Source of the DNA: a virus
Virus record (IMG/VR): IMGVR_UViG_3300017987_000085
Coordinates: 1-64,000 of that record
Reading direction: 5' to 3' (one strand)
DNA: 64,000 nucleotides
The notes beneath the pieces were generated by a model. The model did no database searches. It was not told the DNA's origin and saw nothing but the letters and a program-made list of their open reading frames with translations. The position numbers and the translations under genes were made by a program. Of this stretch, positions 33,033 through 42,507 are shown piece after piece. Numbering within the stretch: the stretch's first letter is position 1; the number at the start of each line of letters is the position of its first letter.

Positions 33033-33297
33033 GCGGCTTCTCCGGGTTGGCATCATTGAATGCCTTGAACGGTGGGCACTCCTCTTCTCCGGTTATCTGA
33101 CCTACGAATCACTGTGGGGGGCGCCGGAGGGGGGCATGGTGCCGCTCGAGGCCGATGAGGTGCATCTCGCCTACGACGAGTGGGAGAGATTCCGCAATGC
33201 GGAGAAGGCGTGGAAGGAAAACGACGACAACGCAGGCATCACGTTTGATCCGGCACTCTACCGGATGCAGCGGTTAGAGGAGCTGGATGACGCATAG
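33007..33297 (+). CDS. tail assembly chaperone extension, expressed by +1/-2 frameshift
   Basis: This frame opens after a stop at 33004-33006 and has no ATG, GTG or TTG before 33136, yet it encodes a plausible domain: RVGIIECLERWALLFSGYLT, YESLWGAPEGGMVPLEADEV, YDEWERFRNAEKAWKE. It is in the +1 frame relative to the upstream gene, whose stop is at 33030. A possible slip site is TTT-C at 33012-33015. The fused product would be about 217 residues. Confidence 0.7.
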   Translation, partial: RRFWATSTERLLRVGIIECLERWALLFSGYLTYESLWGAPEGGMVPLEADEVHLAYDEWERFRNAEKAWKENDDNAGITFDPALYRMQRLEELDDA

Positions 33298-33325
33298 GCC
33301 GTAGCTGGCCAGGGGAGAGGAACAC

Positions 33326-35617
33326 ATGAGCCGCCGCATCTCTGTCATCGTCGATGAACGCGGTGTCAACAAAGTCGCCAATTCCCTCAATCGCCTGAAC
33401 ACTATTGGCAACAAGACGGTCGGTGTTCTGCATCGGGTGATGTCCGGAGTGAAGAGCGTCGGCCAGTGGATCTATCGGTATCGCTATCGGATCACCGCGG
33501 CGTTCTCCGCTGCGATGTACGCCATTGGCCGGACGTACATGTCCTTTGAGGACACGATGGTCCGAACCAAGGTGGCACTGCGTACCACCGACGCGGACCT
33601 CAAGTTGCTCGAAGAGACTGCTCTCAACATCGGCAAGACGACATCCTATTCAGCAGGGGAAGCCGCCGAGGGAATGAAGATCCTCGGCCGTGCTGGCATG
33701 GCCACGAAGGACATCATTGCGTCCATCGCGCCGGTACTCGATCTCTCCTACGTCGCAGAGATTGATCTCGGTGAAGCAGCTGAGAAGACGGCCCACATCC
33801 TCCAGATGTGGAACATGGAGGCCTCTGAAGCGACACGCATTGCTGATGTGCTTGCAATGTCGGAGCAGGTTGCCACCGGTTCGATTCTCGAAACGGCAGA
33901 CGCTCTCAAGTTTGCAGGTATCGGTGCTGCCAAAGCGGGCATTTCCTTCGAAGAGACCACGGGAATGATTCTCGAGCTTGCCAAGGGCGGAATCCTCGGT
34001 TCAATGGCCGGCCGATCGTTGCGAATGAGCTTCATCCGGTTCGAGCGGATCAAGACTGGCCAGACCGCGAAGTTGATGACCCAGACATTTGAGCGCCTTG
34101 GTCCGGCAGTCAATCAGGCTGTGCGGGCTGTTCAGAAGGGGCAGATGGGTTTCGTCGAGTTCGTTGGTGTACTGACTAGGGCTGGTGCCACGCTCGGCGA
34201 TATGGCGAACATCTTCGAGGCGCAGGCAGCCCCGGCGATGCTGCAGCTCGGCCAAGCCACTGGAGAGAGCTACCAGAAAGTCGTCAACGTACTTGTCGAA
34301 TCCGGCGGCTACGCGAAGGATGCTGCAGCTGAGATCGCCGGCACGTTGACGGCAACGGTCAAGAAAATCAAGGCTTCGCTTGGTGTGATAGCAATCGAGC
34401 TCGGTTCGACCGTTGCGCCGGATCTTAAGGATTGGCTGAACAACACACTGCACCCGTGGATCAATGATGTGACCGAAGCCTGGAACACCGGTGGCGACAC
34501 GTGGCAGGAGAAGCTACGTAGTGTCTGGGATGGCAAACTGAAGCCGGAGTTTGAGCGCGGGCTCGCATCGCTTGGCGACTTGATCGCAAAATGGACACCG
34601 AAGCTTGCTGAGGGTATCGGTAATCTAGCTGCAGATCTTGTTCCTTCATTGGTTAAGGGAACGGCTGCGGGTATTGGGAAACTGACTGCGCAATCATGGT
34701 CTGGCTGGAGCGCACTCGGTGATTGGATGATGGCGCACACGACCGGCTTCTTCGCCACGACGATTCCGAACGCGGCCAAGGGGGCTGCACGTGCTGTAGC
34801 CAACGGAGTGATCGGTGACTTAAATGCCTTGCCTGGCGTGAATATTCCCTCTTTGGGCAAAGACCCCAAGGCGGGTCATGCAGGTCAGGGCACTGCAGGG
34901 ACGCTCGCCGGTATGGGCATTCTCCCGCCGGGCTGGACGCCGACACTAACCTCTCAACCTAGGGAAAGTGTTACCGAACACGCGCGTGGCCAAATGGAGT
35001 TCTTCAACGTCTCCGAGATGGTCAGCATGTTTTCTCAAGAATTCGGACCGAGTGAGCAACTCGATGCGCTTCTCAAAATTGCTGACAATACAGAGGGGGA
35101 TGCGGCCTCTGGAGGGTCTTCCCCAGCTTGGTTAAGTAGTTTGGTGGACAAGATGGGGCTTTCAGATCCACTAGGAAGCGTCCTTGGCCCAATTGGTGAC
35201 ACGCTCCTGTCATATGTAACGGATCCCATTGTCAGCGCGCTTGACAAGCATCTGGGTCCTACTACAACACGACTGCAGAAGCTTGCCGATCGAGCGCTCC
35301 GCGTGTTGGATGTGCCGCTAGGGGCGCTGAACATGGCGTTGGATGGGATCCTAATGTTACTCGGTCAGGACTACACCTCCGGCCGTCTGACGAACGAAGG
35401 TGCCTACCAGTACGCCTACGCGCCAGCCGGTGGTGGAAGTCTCTCTGCAAGCAGTGCGCTGCAGGTTGGCAGCATGCATTTCCACGGTGTGTCTGGTGGA
35501 GAGGATGCTGGACATCAAGCTGTTCATGAGATTGCCCAGTACGAAGGCCTCGCCTCGCGCCAACAGGCTCGCAGCCTTCGGCGAGGCATGGTGAAGAGCG
35601 AAGCCCAGGAGCGCTGA
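33326..35617 (+). CDS. tail tape measure protein
   Basis: The leader GGGGAGAGGAACAC precedes the ATG. The 763-residue protein has the phage tape-measure core near residues 70-300 (FEDTMVRTKVALRTTDADLK, YSAGEAAEGMKILGRAGMAT, MSEQVATGSILETADALKFA). A hydrophobic stretch and a Gly/Ala region follow (VKGTAAGIGKLTAQSW), then a polar C-terminus. It sets tail length and may help form a membrane channel. 763 residues is moderate, predicting a fairly short contractile tail. Confidence 0.85.
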   Translation: MSRRISVIVDERGVNKVANSLNRLNTIGNKTVGVLHRVMSGVKSVGQWIYRYRYRITAAFSAAMYAIGRTYMSFEDTMVRTKVALRTTDADLKLLEETALNIGKTTSYSAGEAAEGMKILGRAGMATKDIIASIAPVLDLSYVAEIDLGEAAEKTAHILQMWNMEASEATRIADVLAMSEQVATGSILETADALKFAGIGAAKAGISFEETTGMILELAKGGILGSMAGRSLRMSFIRFERIKTGQTAKLMTQTFERLGPAVNQAVRAVQKGQMGFVEFVGVLTRAGATLGDMANIFEAQAAPAMLQLGQATGESYQKVVNVLVESGGYAKDAAAEIAGTLTATVKKIKASLGVIAIELGSTVAPDLKDWLNNTLHPWINDVTEAWNTGGDTWQEKLRSVWDGKLKPEFERGLASLGDLIAKWTPKLAEGIGNLAADLVPSLVKGTAAGIGKLTAQSWSGWSALGDWMMAHTTGFFATTIPNAAKGAARAVANGVIGDLNALPGVNIPSLGKDPKAGHAGQGTAGTLAGMGILPPGWTPTLTSQPRESVTEHARGQMEFFNVSEMVSMFSQEFGPSEQLDALLKIADNTEGDAASGGSSPAWLSSLVDKMGLSDPLGSVLGPIGDTLLSYVTDPIVSALDKHLGPTTTRLQKLADRALRVLDVPLGALNMALDGILMLLGQDYTSGRLTNEGAYQYAYAPAGGGSLSASSALQVGSMHFHGVSGGEDAGHQAVHEIAQYEGLASRQQARSLRRGMVKSEAQER

Positions 35618-36603
35618 TGCCACACAACGCAATGATTCGAGATGAACAAAGCGGTGAAACGTTGCTTCTGTGGGCGGTGACGTCGGAATCGCCTCGGTTC
35701 ACTAACCAGATTACCGGTGAGCCGATCGACACGAAGAAGACGGGAGGTCACCTCAATGCTCGCGTACTTGCCGATCACATTCACCACGAACCACTTGAAT
35801 TCACAGCCATTGTCGATCTTACTGGCGGGCCGGGCGGTGTAGAAGGTGCCGTCGGTGGCCCCGGCTACGACGTGGAGCAGCTTAACAAACTGACAGACTT
35901 CTCCAACCGGCATACGACCTTTTCCTATACTTCCTACACTCTAATTGGCGACTCCCCACGAGGGGAGAATGTGCGGCCGGGACTGACGTACCCGTTTCTT
36001 GGATTGGCCGAATTTCGTGCAATCAAAGCAGCTGGCGGCAAAGGCGAAAACATCATCGGGGCAACGGTCAAGTTCCAGTCGGTGGTTATCACCTATGGCG
36101 GCCAAGCAATCACGGATCCAGACGTCGCATACGGCAACACCGATGAAAGAGACCTCTCAATAGAGTTTGGACTAGAGCGTGGGTACGGTCGTCTTGGTGC
36201 TCTGCTGGGAGCGTTTGTCGGGTCCTCGATTGGCGGTCCAATCGGCACATTGATTGGTGCCGCAATTGGCACAGCGGTAGGCACTGTTGTAGGGGCGTTG
36301 GTTGTTCAAACCGGTTCTGTTCCCCGACAGCTGTTCACTACAGAGATCGATGGGATCCCGTTCGATTTCGAACTCCGTTCGAACCCGGATCACGGCATCG
36401 TGACGTTCTCAATGAGCTACGAAGGCACGGACTTGGTCCGTGAGCAGCGCGTGATGTACGGGATGAACCTGCTTTCTGGTGTGACACATCGCATCGTTCA
36501 TGGTCTCCATATCGTGCCGCTCGATCCCTCCGGAAGTACTGACGAAGTGACCTGCGAGAACCTCGGCCGAACTGTACATCTGCTGGTCTTCCAGGAGGAC
36601 TAG
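35617..36603 (+). CDS. baseplate protein with inserted glycine-zipper segment
   Basis: In 328 residues, two beta-rich parts flank a stretch at about residues 190-230 made of GALLGAFVGSSIGGPIGTLI and GAAIGTAVGTVVGALV, a glycine-zipper membrane hairpin. The N-terminal part (LLLWAVTSESPRFTNQITGE) and the C-terminal IDGIPFDFELRSNPDHGIVT fit baseplate or tail-tip proteins. The zipper is unusual and may insert in a membrane during injection. Confidence 0.65.
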   Translation: MPHNAMIRDEQSGETLLLWAVTSESPRFTNQITGEPIDTKKTGGHLNARVLADHIHHEPLEFTAIVDLTGGPGGVEGAVGGPGYDVEQLNKLTDFSNRHTTFSYTSYTLIGDSPRGENVRPGLTYPFLGLAEFRAIKAAGGKGENIIGATVKFQSVVITYGGQAITDPDVAYGNTDERDLSIEFGLERGYGRLGALLGAFVGSSIGGPIGTLIGAAIGTAVGTVVGALVVQTGSVPRQLFTTEIDGIPFDFELRSNPDHGIVTFSMSYEGTDLVREQRVMYGMNLLSGVTHRIVHGLHIVPLDPSGSTDEVTCENLGRTVHLLVFQED

Positions 36604-36604
36604 G

Positions 36605-37519
36605 GTGGCCAAGAAAATTGCAGAGTTTCAATCTGAGGGTGGTGGCTGGCGGATTAAGGTGACAACGGCTGGCGGCACGGAGTTCTATTCTCGCGATGAA
36701 CGCCAGCCAAACCGTGGCTATGGTACTCCGGAAGGACGTTACCTGATTCGATTTCGCATTCCGTTTGACATCTCTCCCGACAACGACCTCGGCGAGATTC
36801 GCTTGTACAACTTGGACAAGGCCTCCGTGAAGCAGTTCAAGCGTGGCGAGCTATTGAAGCTCGAGGCGGGCTATCACCCATTCGAGAAGCACAAAGAGCT
36901 CGTGCTCAACGGCACGATCGAGGACCTCGTGGTTGAGGAGCTTTCGAAGACAACGCGCATGCTGACGGTCTACGTTGGCGACACCACCGACATCTGGCCC
37001 GTGGCGACAGCCACGAAGGGCTATGCGCCGGGGATCAAGCCGAGCGTGATTGCGGCAGACTTGGCGAACACCATCGGTCTCGACATTGGCAAGATCGACC
37101 CCAAGGTTGACCCACCGTATGCCAAACGAGGCCTGGCGTTGGTCGGCGCGACACGCCCGATGTTCGAACTGCTAGCACGAGACATGCAGTCTGTGGTTTA
37201 CGTGGCCCGCCGGAAGCTCTACGTGTTGCCGCCGGATCAGGGCGTGTGCTCTGGCGTGGTGCTCTCCGGAGACAACGGACTTCTCTCCGCCAAACCAGCG
37301 ATGGAGGTCTCGGCTGATATGCGATACGTCCACTCGATCGAGTCGGGCGAGAAGCCACAGGTGCATCAGGTGCAGGCGCTGTTGACTCCGAAGCTATGGT
37401 CCAATCGAACCTTCGAAATCGATGCGGATGATCTGCCCGGGACATGGCGTACGATTGCCGGCGATCACTCAGCCGATGGTCGCTCGTTCTTGACCACGGT
37501 CCGGGTGGCAAAGGGATAG
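36605..37519 (+). CDS. baseplate hub protein (gpD-like)
   Basis: The start is GTG just after the previous stop. The 304 residues include EGRYLIRFRIPFDISPDNDL, GEIRLYNLDKASVKQFKRGE (the split-barrel pattern of hub proteins) and LELLAR-type FELLARDMQSVVYVARRKLY. The hub caps the tube and carries the spike, encoded next. Confidence 0.7.
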   Translation: MAKKIAEFQSEGGGWRIKVTTAGGTEFYSRDERQPNRGYGTPEGRYLIRFRIPFDISPDNDLGEIRLYNLDKASVKQFKRGELLKLEAGYHPFEKHKELVLNGTIEDLVVEELSKTTRMLTVYVGDTTDIWPVATATKGYAPGIKPSVIAADLANTIGLDIGKIDPKVDPPYAKRGLALVGATRPMFELLARDMQSVVYVARRKLYVLPPDQGVCSGVVLSGDNGLLSAKPAMEVSADMRYVHSIESGEKPQVHQVQALLTPKLWSNRTFEIDADDLPGTWRTIAGDHSADGRSFLTTVRVAKG

Positions 37520-37522
37520 ACA

Positions 37523-38242
37523 ATGTCCACACACGAGGAAAACACTGCAGTCTTGCTTCGCCAGTTGCTGGAGGCCCGTCTTGAGCAGGTTCATACGTGG
37601 TTGCCGGCCAAGCTGATTGAGTTCGACCACACGACGCTTCGCGCGACAGTCCAGGCAACACTACTCAAGGTGATGGGGCCGCCGGAGAATCAGACGAAGC
37701 TTGAGTTCCCGACGATCTTCGAAGCCGATGTGCTGACAATCAAGACGCACACCTTCGGCATGCGTGCTCCGTATGAGGTAGACGATCCAATCTGTCTTGG
37801 CTTCTACGAACGTTCGACCGAGGAGATTCTGACCGACATCGAGCAACGTGATCCGAAGTTCTCGCGCAAGCACCATCTCACGGATGCATTGGTCGTACGT
37901 GGTCGGATGACAGATGACGAAGGCACAGACCGACCCTTCCCCGATTGTTGGCTAGACGAGTGGATTTTCTTCCACCGGGACAAGCCGGGAACGTGCATCC
38001 GGATGCTGCCGGATGGTGCGGTGGTTGTGCAAGTCGACGACTCCGCGAAATGCTACATCGGATCAGGGACGGAGGGTTGTGAGCCCGGCGACGTAGCCGT
38101 CGACTACGCGATTCTTGGCACACGCCACCGCGCGTGGGCTGAGGCTCATGTGCACGGTGATGTAGAGCCTGGCGGTGGTGTGAGTGGACCGCCAACAGTA
38201 GCCCCGCCGGCAACAAGCGAGCATGTGCTGATCGGAGAATAG
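37523..38242 (+). CDS. baseplate spike protein (gp138/gpV-like)
   Basis: The 239-residue protein starts with a helix, then an OB-like domain (HTWLPAKLIEFDHTTLRATV, FPTIFEADVLTIKTHTFGMR, VDDPICLGFYERSTEEIL) and a C-terminal beta strand region (TCIRMLPDGAVVVQVDDSAK) before a GPP-rich tail. This is the Gp138-N/spike arrangement of a puncturing device. Confidence 0.75.
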   Translation: MSTHEENTAVLLRQLLEARLEQVHTWLPAKLIEFDHTTLRATVQATLLKVMGPPENQTKLEFPTIFEADVLTIKTHTFGMRAPYEVDDPICLGFYERSTEEILTDIEQRDPKFSRKHHLTDALVVRGRMTDDEGTDRPFPDCWLDEWIFFHRDKPGTCIRMLPDGAVVVQVDDSAKCYIGSGTEGCEPGDVAVDYAILGTRHRAWAEAHVHGDVEPGGGVSGPPTVAPPATSEHVLIGE

Positions 38243-38641
38243 ATGCCGACAACCTATCCAACGACTTCGTTCAAACTGATGACGCTCACGCAGCCCGGCA
38301 CGTTGGGGCCGGTGTACGACCTGGACCTCGGAGAGGACGGCGGCCCTCAGCTGGTGGAGGACTCCCAGGAACTCGCTCAATCGATTGCGCTGCGTCTACG
38401 CATGATCCGTGGCGAGGCATGGGAAGAACCGGATTGCGGTCTACCGTGGTTCGATTTCCTCGGCGCCAAGCCGGGCAACCTCAGCCTCCTTCGGCACGAG
38501 ATTCTCCTCGAGCTCCGCAAGGATGAGCGCATTGTACAGGTTGATTCGCTGATCATTACAGAGGATCCGCAGCAGCGCGCAGTGACCATCAAGGCGGCAG
38601 TCCGCGGTGTTGACGGTTCGACGATTCGGGTGGAGGTATAG
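38243..38641 (+). CDS. baseplate wedge protein (gp25/gpW-like)
   Basis: The 132 residues contain LAQSIALRLRMIRGEAWEEP, DCGLPWFDFLGAKPGNLSLL and a final strand pair, which fits gp25/lysozyme-like wedge proteins. It lies between spike and gpJ-like genes, the normal order. Confidence 0.75.
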   Translation: MPTTYPTTSFKLMTLTQPGTLGPVYDLDLGEDGGPQLVEDSQELAQSIALRLRMIRGEAWEEPDCGLPWFDFLGAKPGNLSLLRHEILLELRKDERIVQVDSLIITEDPQQRAVTIKAAVRGVDGSTIRVEV

Positions 38642-40354
38642 ATGAGCGACCTTACGGCAACAATCAATGATGAGACGTTTGGCATCCTCGAGACAGGCTT
38701 CCGCCGACCGAGCGTAGTCGATCTCCTCCAACAGCTTCGCATTGATGCCGCTGATGAGTCGTTCTCGTTTGGCCCGAATGCTGATCTCCGTGCGCATTCT
38801 CCGCTTGGACGATTTCTGGCCGCGATTTCCAAGCAGGAAGACCGTGATTGGAAACAGCTTGAGGCTTACTACTACGCCGGCTTCATTCCAACGGGGACCG
38901 GCGCTTCTTTGTCGAGCAAATGTGCCGAGATGGGTATCGCCAAGACCGCAGCCACCAAGGCGTGGACTGTTCTCACCATTCTCGGCAGCGCCGGTACGGT
39001 GATTCCGGCGGAGGATCGTTGGCAGGCATCGAGCGGCGTACTGTTTGAAACGCTGAGCCAGGTCGTGATCGGTGCCCGCGGAATCGCTGATGTGAAGGTC
39101 GAAGCAGTCGTTGCCGGCGCCGACGGGAACGTTGCAGCCGAAACGATTGCCACACAGGTCAATCCAATCTCCGGCGTAACCTCTGGATCGAATACCTACG
39201 ATCCAGGCACAACACGGATTCTTGGATCGAATGACCAAGGCCGGATTGCGTTGGCCGCCGATGGTAGCAAGAACGACTACCAGCTCGTGCGGGTGGCGGA
39301 TATTGCCCATCCGTACTGCTTGGACGATCTGATTGTGAAGGTGGCCAACGACGCCGAACCGACACCGTTCACTGCGCTGTTCAACTTCCATCTCGAGGTG
39401 CTCGATCACGCAACGGGAGAACTGCTGGGTCGGACCGAGACGCAGACGTTCGAACTTGAGGCTGGCGTATCCCAGACCTGTCAATTCACTAGTGAAGCGA
39501 TCGACATCTCTGGATGCAGCAGCACCTACATCCGGATTGTGTTTGCCAATGAACAGACGAGCGAGGCGATCCTCGGTCTGTCCTACGATGACGCCAACCA
39601 GTATCAGTCTGGCGCGCTGTATCTGAACGTAGTCGAGCAGTCAGGATATGACGTTGTGATGTCGTTGATCTCGCGGCTTCCCGGCGCAGCAACCGGTGGT
39701 GATGACGGCGAGACAGACACCGAACTTCGGGTCCGGTATCTGTTGTCTTCGGCCACGTTTGGTGATGCCACAGCCGAAGCAGTTCGGTCGCAGCTCTACC
39801 GGGTGACTGGCGTCAAGGCGGTCACGATCCGGCAAAACCGGATGGATTCCGAAGTCGACGGCATGAATCCTCACTCGATCGAAGCGACGGTGTACGGCGG
39901 GGATCCAGACGACATTGGTGCAGCGCTCGAAGCCTCGGTGCCTGTTGGCTGTGAGACGCTTGGGGATTCAGCGGTCACGATCCGCGATACTGTTGGCCAA
40001 GCCCACGTATATCGCTACAACAAGACGACGCGGGTGCCAATCTACGTCGACATCACGCTTACCGTCGATGGTTCATTCTCGCACGCGCTAGGATTGGCCG
40101 AGATTCGCGATGCTTTGGCCGGCTACATCGGCGGGGTGGACTCCGATGGGACGTTCCACATTGGGCTTGTCCCGGCAGATGATGTGATCTATCGACGTGT
40201 CATTGCGTTGGTCATGGCCACGGCCGGCGTGGTTGACGCTTCGGTGACGATTGACACCGCTGACGATCCGGTTGGCACAGCGAACCTGACGATTGATCCG
40301 GGAGAGATTGCTGAGACGAAGCTTGAGTACATTGACATTGAGGTTTCCGCATGA
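38642..40354 (+). CDS. baseplate J-like protein with inserted beta domain
   Basis: At 570 residues it is longer than a standard gpJ. The N-terminal part (GFRRPSVVDLLQQLRIDAAD, RFLAAISKQEDRDWKQLEAY) and the core (GDDGETDTELRVRYLLSSAT, AVRSQLYRVTGVKAVTIRQN) are gpJ-like. Between them, around residues 220-340, lies an extra beta domain (FNFHLEVLDHATGELLGRTE, CSSTYIRIVFANEQ) that looks like a sugar-binding jelly-roll insertion. Confidence 0.75.
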   Translation: MSDLTATINDETFGILETGFRRPSVVDLLQQLRIDAADESFSFGPNADLRAHSPLGRFLAAISKQEDRDWKQLEAYYYAGFIPTGTGASLSSKCAEMGIAKTAATKAWTVLTILGSAGTVIPAEDRWQASSGVLFETLSQVVIGARGIADVKVEAVVAGADGNVAAETIATQVNPISGVTSGSNTYDPGTTRILGSNDQGRIALAADGSKNDYQLVRVADIAHPYCLDDLIVKVANDAEPTPFTALFNFHLEVLDHATGELLGRTETQTFELEAGVSQTCQFTSEAIDISGCSSTYIRIVFANEQTSEAILGLSYDDANQYQSGALYLNVVEQSGYDVVMSLISRLPGAATGGDDGETDTELRVRYLLSSATFGDATAEAVRSQLYRVTGVKAVTIRQNRMDSEVDGMNPHSIEATVYGGDPDDIGAALEASVPVGCETLGDSAVTIRDTVGQAHVYRYNKTTRVPIYVDITLTVDGSFSHALGLAEIRDALAGYIGGVDSDGTFHIGLVPADDVIYRRVIALVMATAGVVDASVTIDTADDPVGTANLTIDPGEIAETKLEYIDIEVSA

Positions 40355-41076
40355 GCGGGACGCTCGATCGACTGCTGACACAGGATTCGCTCTGTCACTA
40401 CTACAACACCGAGCGCTCTGGCGGGGTGGCGAAACTGTTCTATCCCTACGCTCAAGCGGCCGACCGCCGACAATCGATTCTCGAGGCTATTTACGAACAG
40501 CACTATCTTGAGACCGCTGTGGGTTATTCGTTGGATCTAATCGGGCGAGCCATAGCCCTGGGACGGCTTGAAGACGAGATCGACACCGCCTATCGTCGAC
40601 GCCTCCGCCTTGAGTACATGATCCTCACAAGCTCGGGCACGCTGGAGCAGGTCCGGGCGATTCTTGCGGAAGCGCTGGGAATTGAGCCGGGAACGATCCT
40701 GATCTACTACAACGAGTCACCATCACAGGTGCTTTCTGATCTGCCGTATTTCGTCGAGATCTCGATCGTCCATTCCGCTCTGTTGTTGGATGAAGACCGG
40801 CCATGGTTCAAGTTCTCCGATGATTCAGAGACGCGCGCCGAAGCCAGCGAACAAGGATTCAATACGGGCCAATGGCTGGGGCGATCGACCACCAAGGCAG
40901 AGTGGCTCGTTGAGCTGAATGCACTACTAGAGCGTATTCTCGCAACAGGCGTGCAGTACGTTATCGCCGGCCACGGTGGTTTCCGATTCAGCCTGGAATC
41001 CGCCGCACGAACCGATGATTCCGATCGCGGCTTCGACCGTGGTTCATGGCGTGGCGTGTTCAAAGACGACGAGTAG
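40351..41076 (+). CDS. tail protein I-like (DUF2612-type) baseplate component
   Basis: In 241 residues, ETAVGYSLDLIGRAIALGRL, DTAYRRRLRLEYMILTSSGT and LEQVRAILAEALGIEPGTIL fit baseplate-fibre connectors that follow gpJ. A later repeat-like end reads FRFSLESAARTDDSDRGFDR. Confidence 0.7.
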   Translation: MSGTLDRLLTQDSLCHYYNTERSGGVAKLFYPYAQAADRRQSILEAIYEQHYLETAVGYSLDLIGRAIALGRLEDEIDTAYRRRLRLEYMILTSSGTLEQVRAILAEALGIEPGTILIYYNESPSQVLSDLPYFVEISIVHSALLLDEDRPWFKFSDDSETRAEASEQGFNTGQWLGRSTTKAEWLVELNALLERILATGVQYVIAGHGGFRFSLESAARTDDSDRGFDRGSWRGVFKDDE

Positions 41077-41106
41077 TAAGGGGACCTCGCAGATGAGGGG
41101 GACAAC

Positions 41107-41760
41107 GTGAGCAATCATCCGTTCGGTTTTATGGAACACCATTTCTCAGAATGGGCGGCCATCGGGACAGAGACCCCGGAAGGTTCCCGCGATTTCCTCG
41201 CCGGCCAAGAGCCGACGGAGAAGGAATTCGACTACCTGTTTGACCAGATTCACAAGTTCGCTGACGAAATCCTAACGAAGATTCGTGACTATGTCATGCC
41301 GCAGCGCTTCTTCCCGGAGTCGATCTCGCTGGTTGGGGCAGATTCCGGAACCGAGAATGTGTTGACCACGGCGGATAGCCGACGGCTGGCAGTCGTCAAG
41401 CTGGCTGCGGCCAGCTACGAACAGTGCCGGGTGACGGCTCGTGTGCTGAAGGACAACACGATCTCGACGCCAGAGGAAACCAAGGTGGTGTTGTACTGGT
41501 CAACAGCTGCCACGGCATCGAAGACCGCTGAGCTGCGCGTGAAGTACAAGGCGCTCGGCGCCGGAGATGTTGTCACTGGAAGCGCTTCGACGATTTCGAA
41601 GCAAGCAGCAGACTCCGCTGTACAGAACGGCCTCGTAACTACAACGATCGACCTTCCAGTCCTAACGCTCGGCGATCTGTTGTTGCTCGAGATCGGGCAC
41701 GACGGTACGGCTGACGACATCGATAACGACATCTGCATCCACATGATCGAGGTGATCTAG
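41107..41760 (+). CDS. tail fibre/baseplate-attached protein
   Basis: A GTG start follows GGGGGACAAC. The protein (217 residues) starts with a helical part (TEKEFDYLFDQIHKFADEIL) and ends with beta-rich trimer-like sequence. It begins the fibre locus. No known receptor-binding domain is recognised. Confidence 0.6.
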   Translation: MSNHPFGFMEHHFSEWAAIGTETPEGSRDFLAGQEPTEKEFDYLFDQIHKFADEILTKIRDYVMPQRFFPESISLVGADSGTENVLTTADSRRLAVVKLAAASYEQCRVTARVLKDNTISTPEETKVVLYWSTAATASKTAELRVKYKALGAGDVVTGSASTISKQAADSAVQNGLVTTTIDLPVLTLGDLLLLEIGHDGTADDIDNDICIHMIEVI

Positions 41761-41761
41761 C

Positions 41762-42181
41762 ATGGGATCCGAATGGCGTGATCGTATGAATCTGATCATC
41801 GATGGTACCTACGGGGATCGACCAGAGGCCTCTGCCGATCTTGAAGGCGTGTTCTACTACGTGACCAGCGGCGAGACGCACCTCGGGAAGTTCTACCGCT
41901 GCAAAAGCAGTGCCTGGGTGCTGATTCCATTGCATGAATGGCTCGCAACGGCTGACCATGATCATGATTCGGACTACGCGCCAACACCTCACAACAACGA
42001 GCATCACAGCGAGGCCTACATCACAGCGTATGACGATGACGATACGGACCGTGCATCAGCTGTCGGTGCGGAGCACAGCGTCAAGGCCAAGACGGCCGCT
42101 CTTGCTGACAACTCAACACTACTTAGTAGCTACACCGCTATGCAGCTGATGCTGATGGGCGGCTTGGTCTTCGGAAACTAG
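41762..42181 (+). CDS. tail fibre-like protein
   Basis: The 139-residue protein shows GVFYYVTSGETHLGKFYRCK and an Asp/His-rich DHDHDSDYAPTPHNNEHHSE, resembling metal-binding loops in trimeric fibres. It is co-encoded with other fibre genes. Confidence 0.55.
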   Translation: MGSEWRDRMNLIIDGTYGDRPEASADLEGVFYYVTSGETHLGKFYRCKSSAWVLIPLHEWLATADHDHDSDYAPTPHNNEHHSEAYITAYDDDDTDRASAVGAEHSVKAKTAALADNSTLLSSYTAMQLMLMGGLVFGN

Positions 42182-42189
42182 GGGGAGCC

Positions 42190-42498
42190 ATGAGCTTTGG
42201 CAATTTCGTACAGGGTCACAATGTAGTCGCGAATGGGAATTCCCTCGCGATCAAACCGGCCGGAGACGAGAAGTGGATGATCCAGGGCGTCTATTTTGGA
42301 ACTAACGGTGTAGCTGGCGACGTCAAAGTCATCCGGACAGATGGTTCGAATGAGATCGAAGTCGAATCGTCTGATGCGGACGCCACGGGCTACCTTGGCA
42401 TGCGGTGGATTGCCTCAGCCACGTACTGGTGGTTGATCAAGAATGAATCCGGTGTGTCGTTGAAGTTTGCCTACGACGCCGTCGTTGTTGAGGTCTAG
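42190..42498 (+). CDS. 102-residue tail-associated beta protein
   Basis: GGGGGAGCC precedes the ATG. The sequence (VQGHNVVANGNSLAIKPAGD, then YWWLIKNESGVSLKFAYD) is a small beta sandwich by appearance. Similar genes sit among phage fibre modules. Confidence 0.55.
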   Translation: MSFGNFVQGHNVVANGNSLAIKPAGDEKWMIQGVYFGTNGVAGDVKVIRTDGSNEIEVESSDADATGYLGMRWIASATYWWLIKNESGVSLKFAYDAVVVEV

Positions 42499-42507
42499 GG
42501 CGATCTC

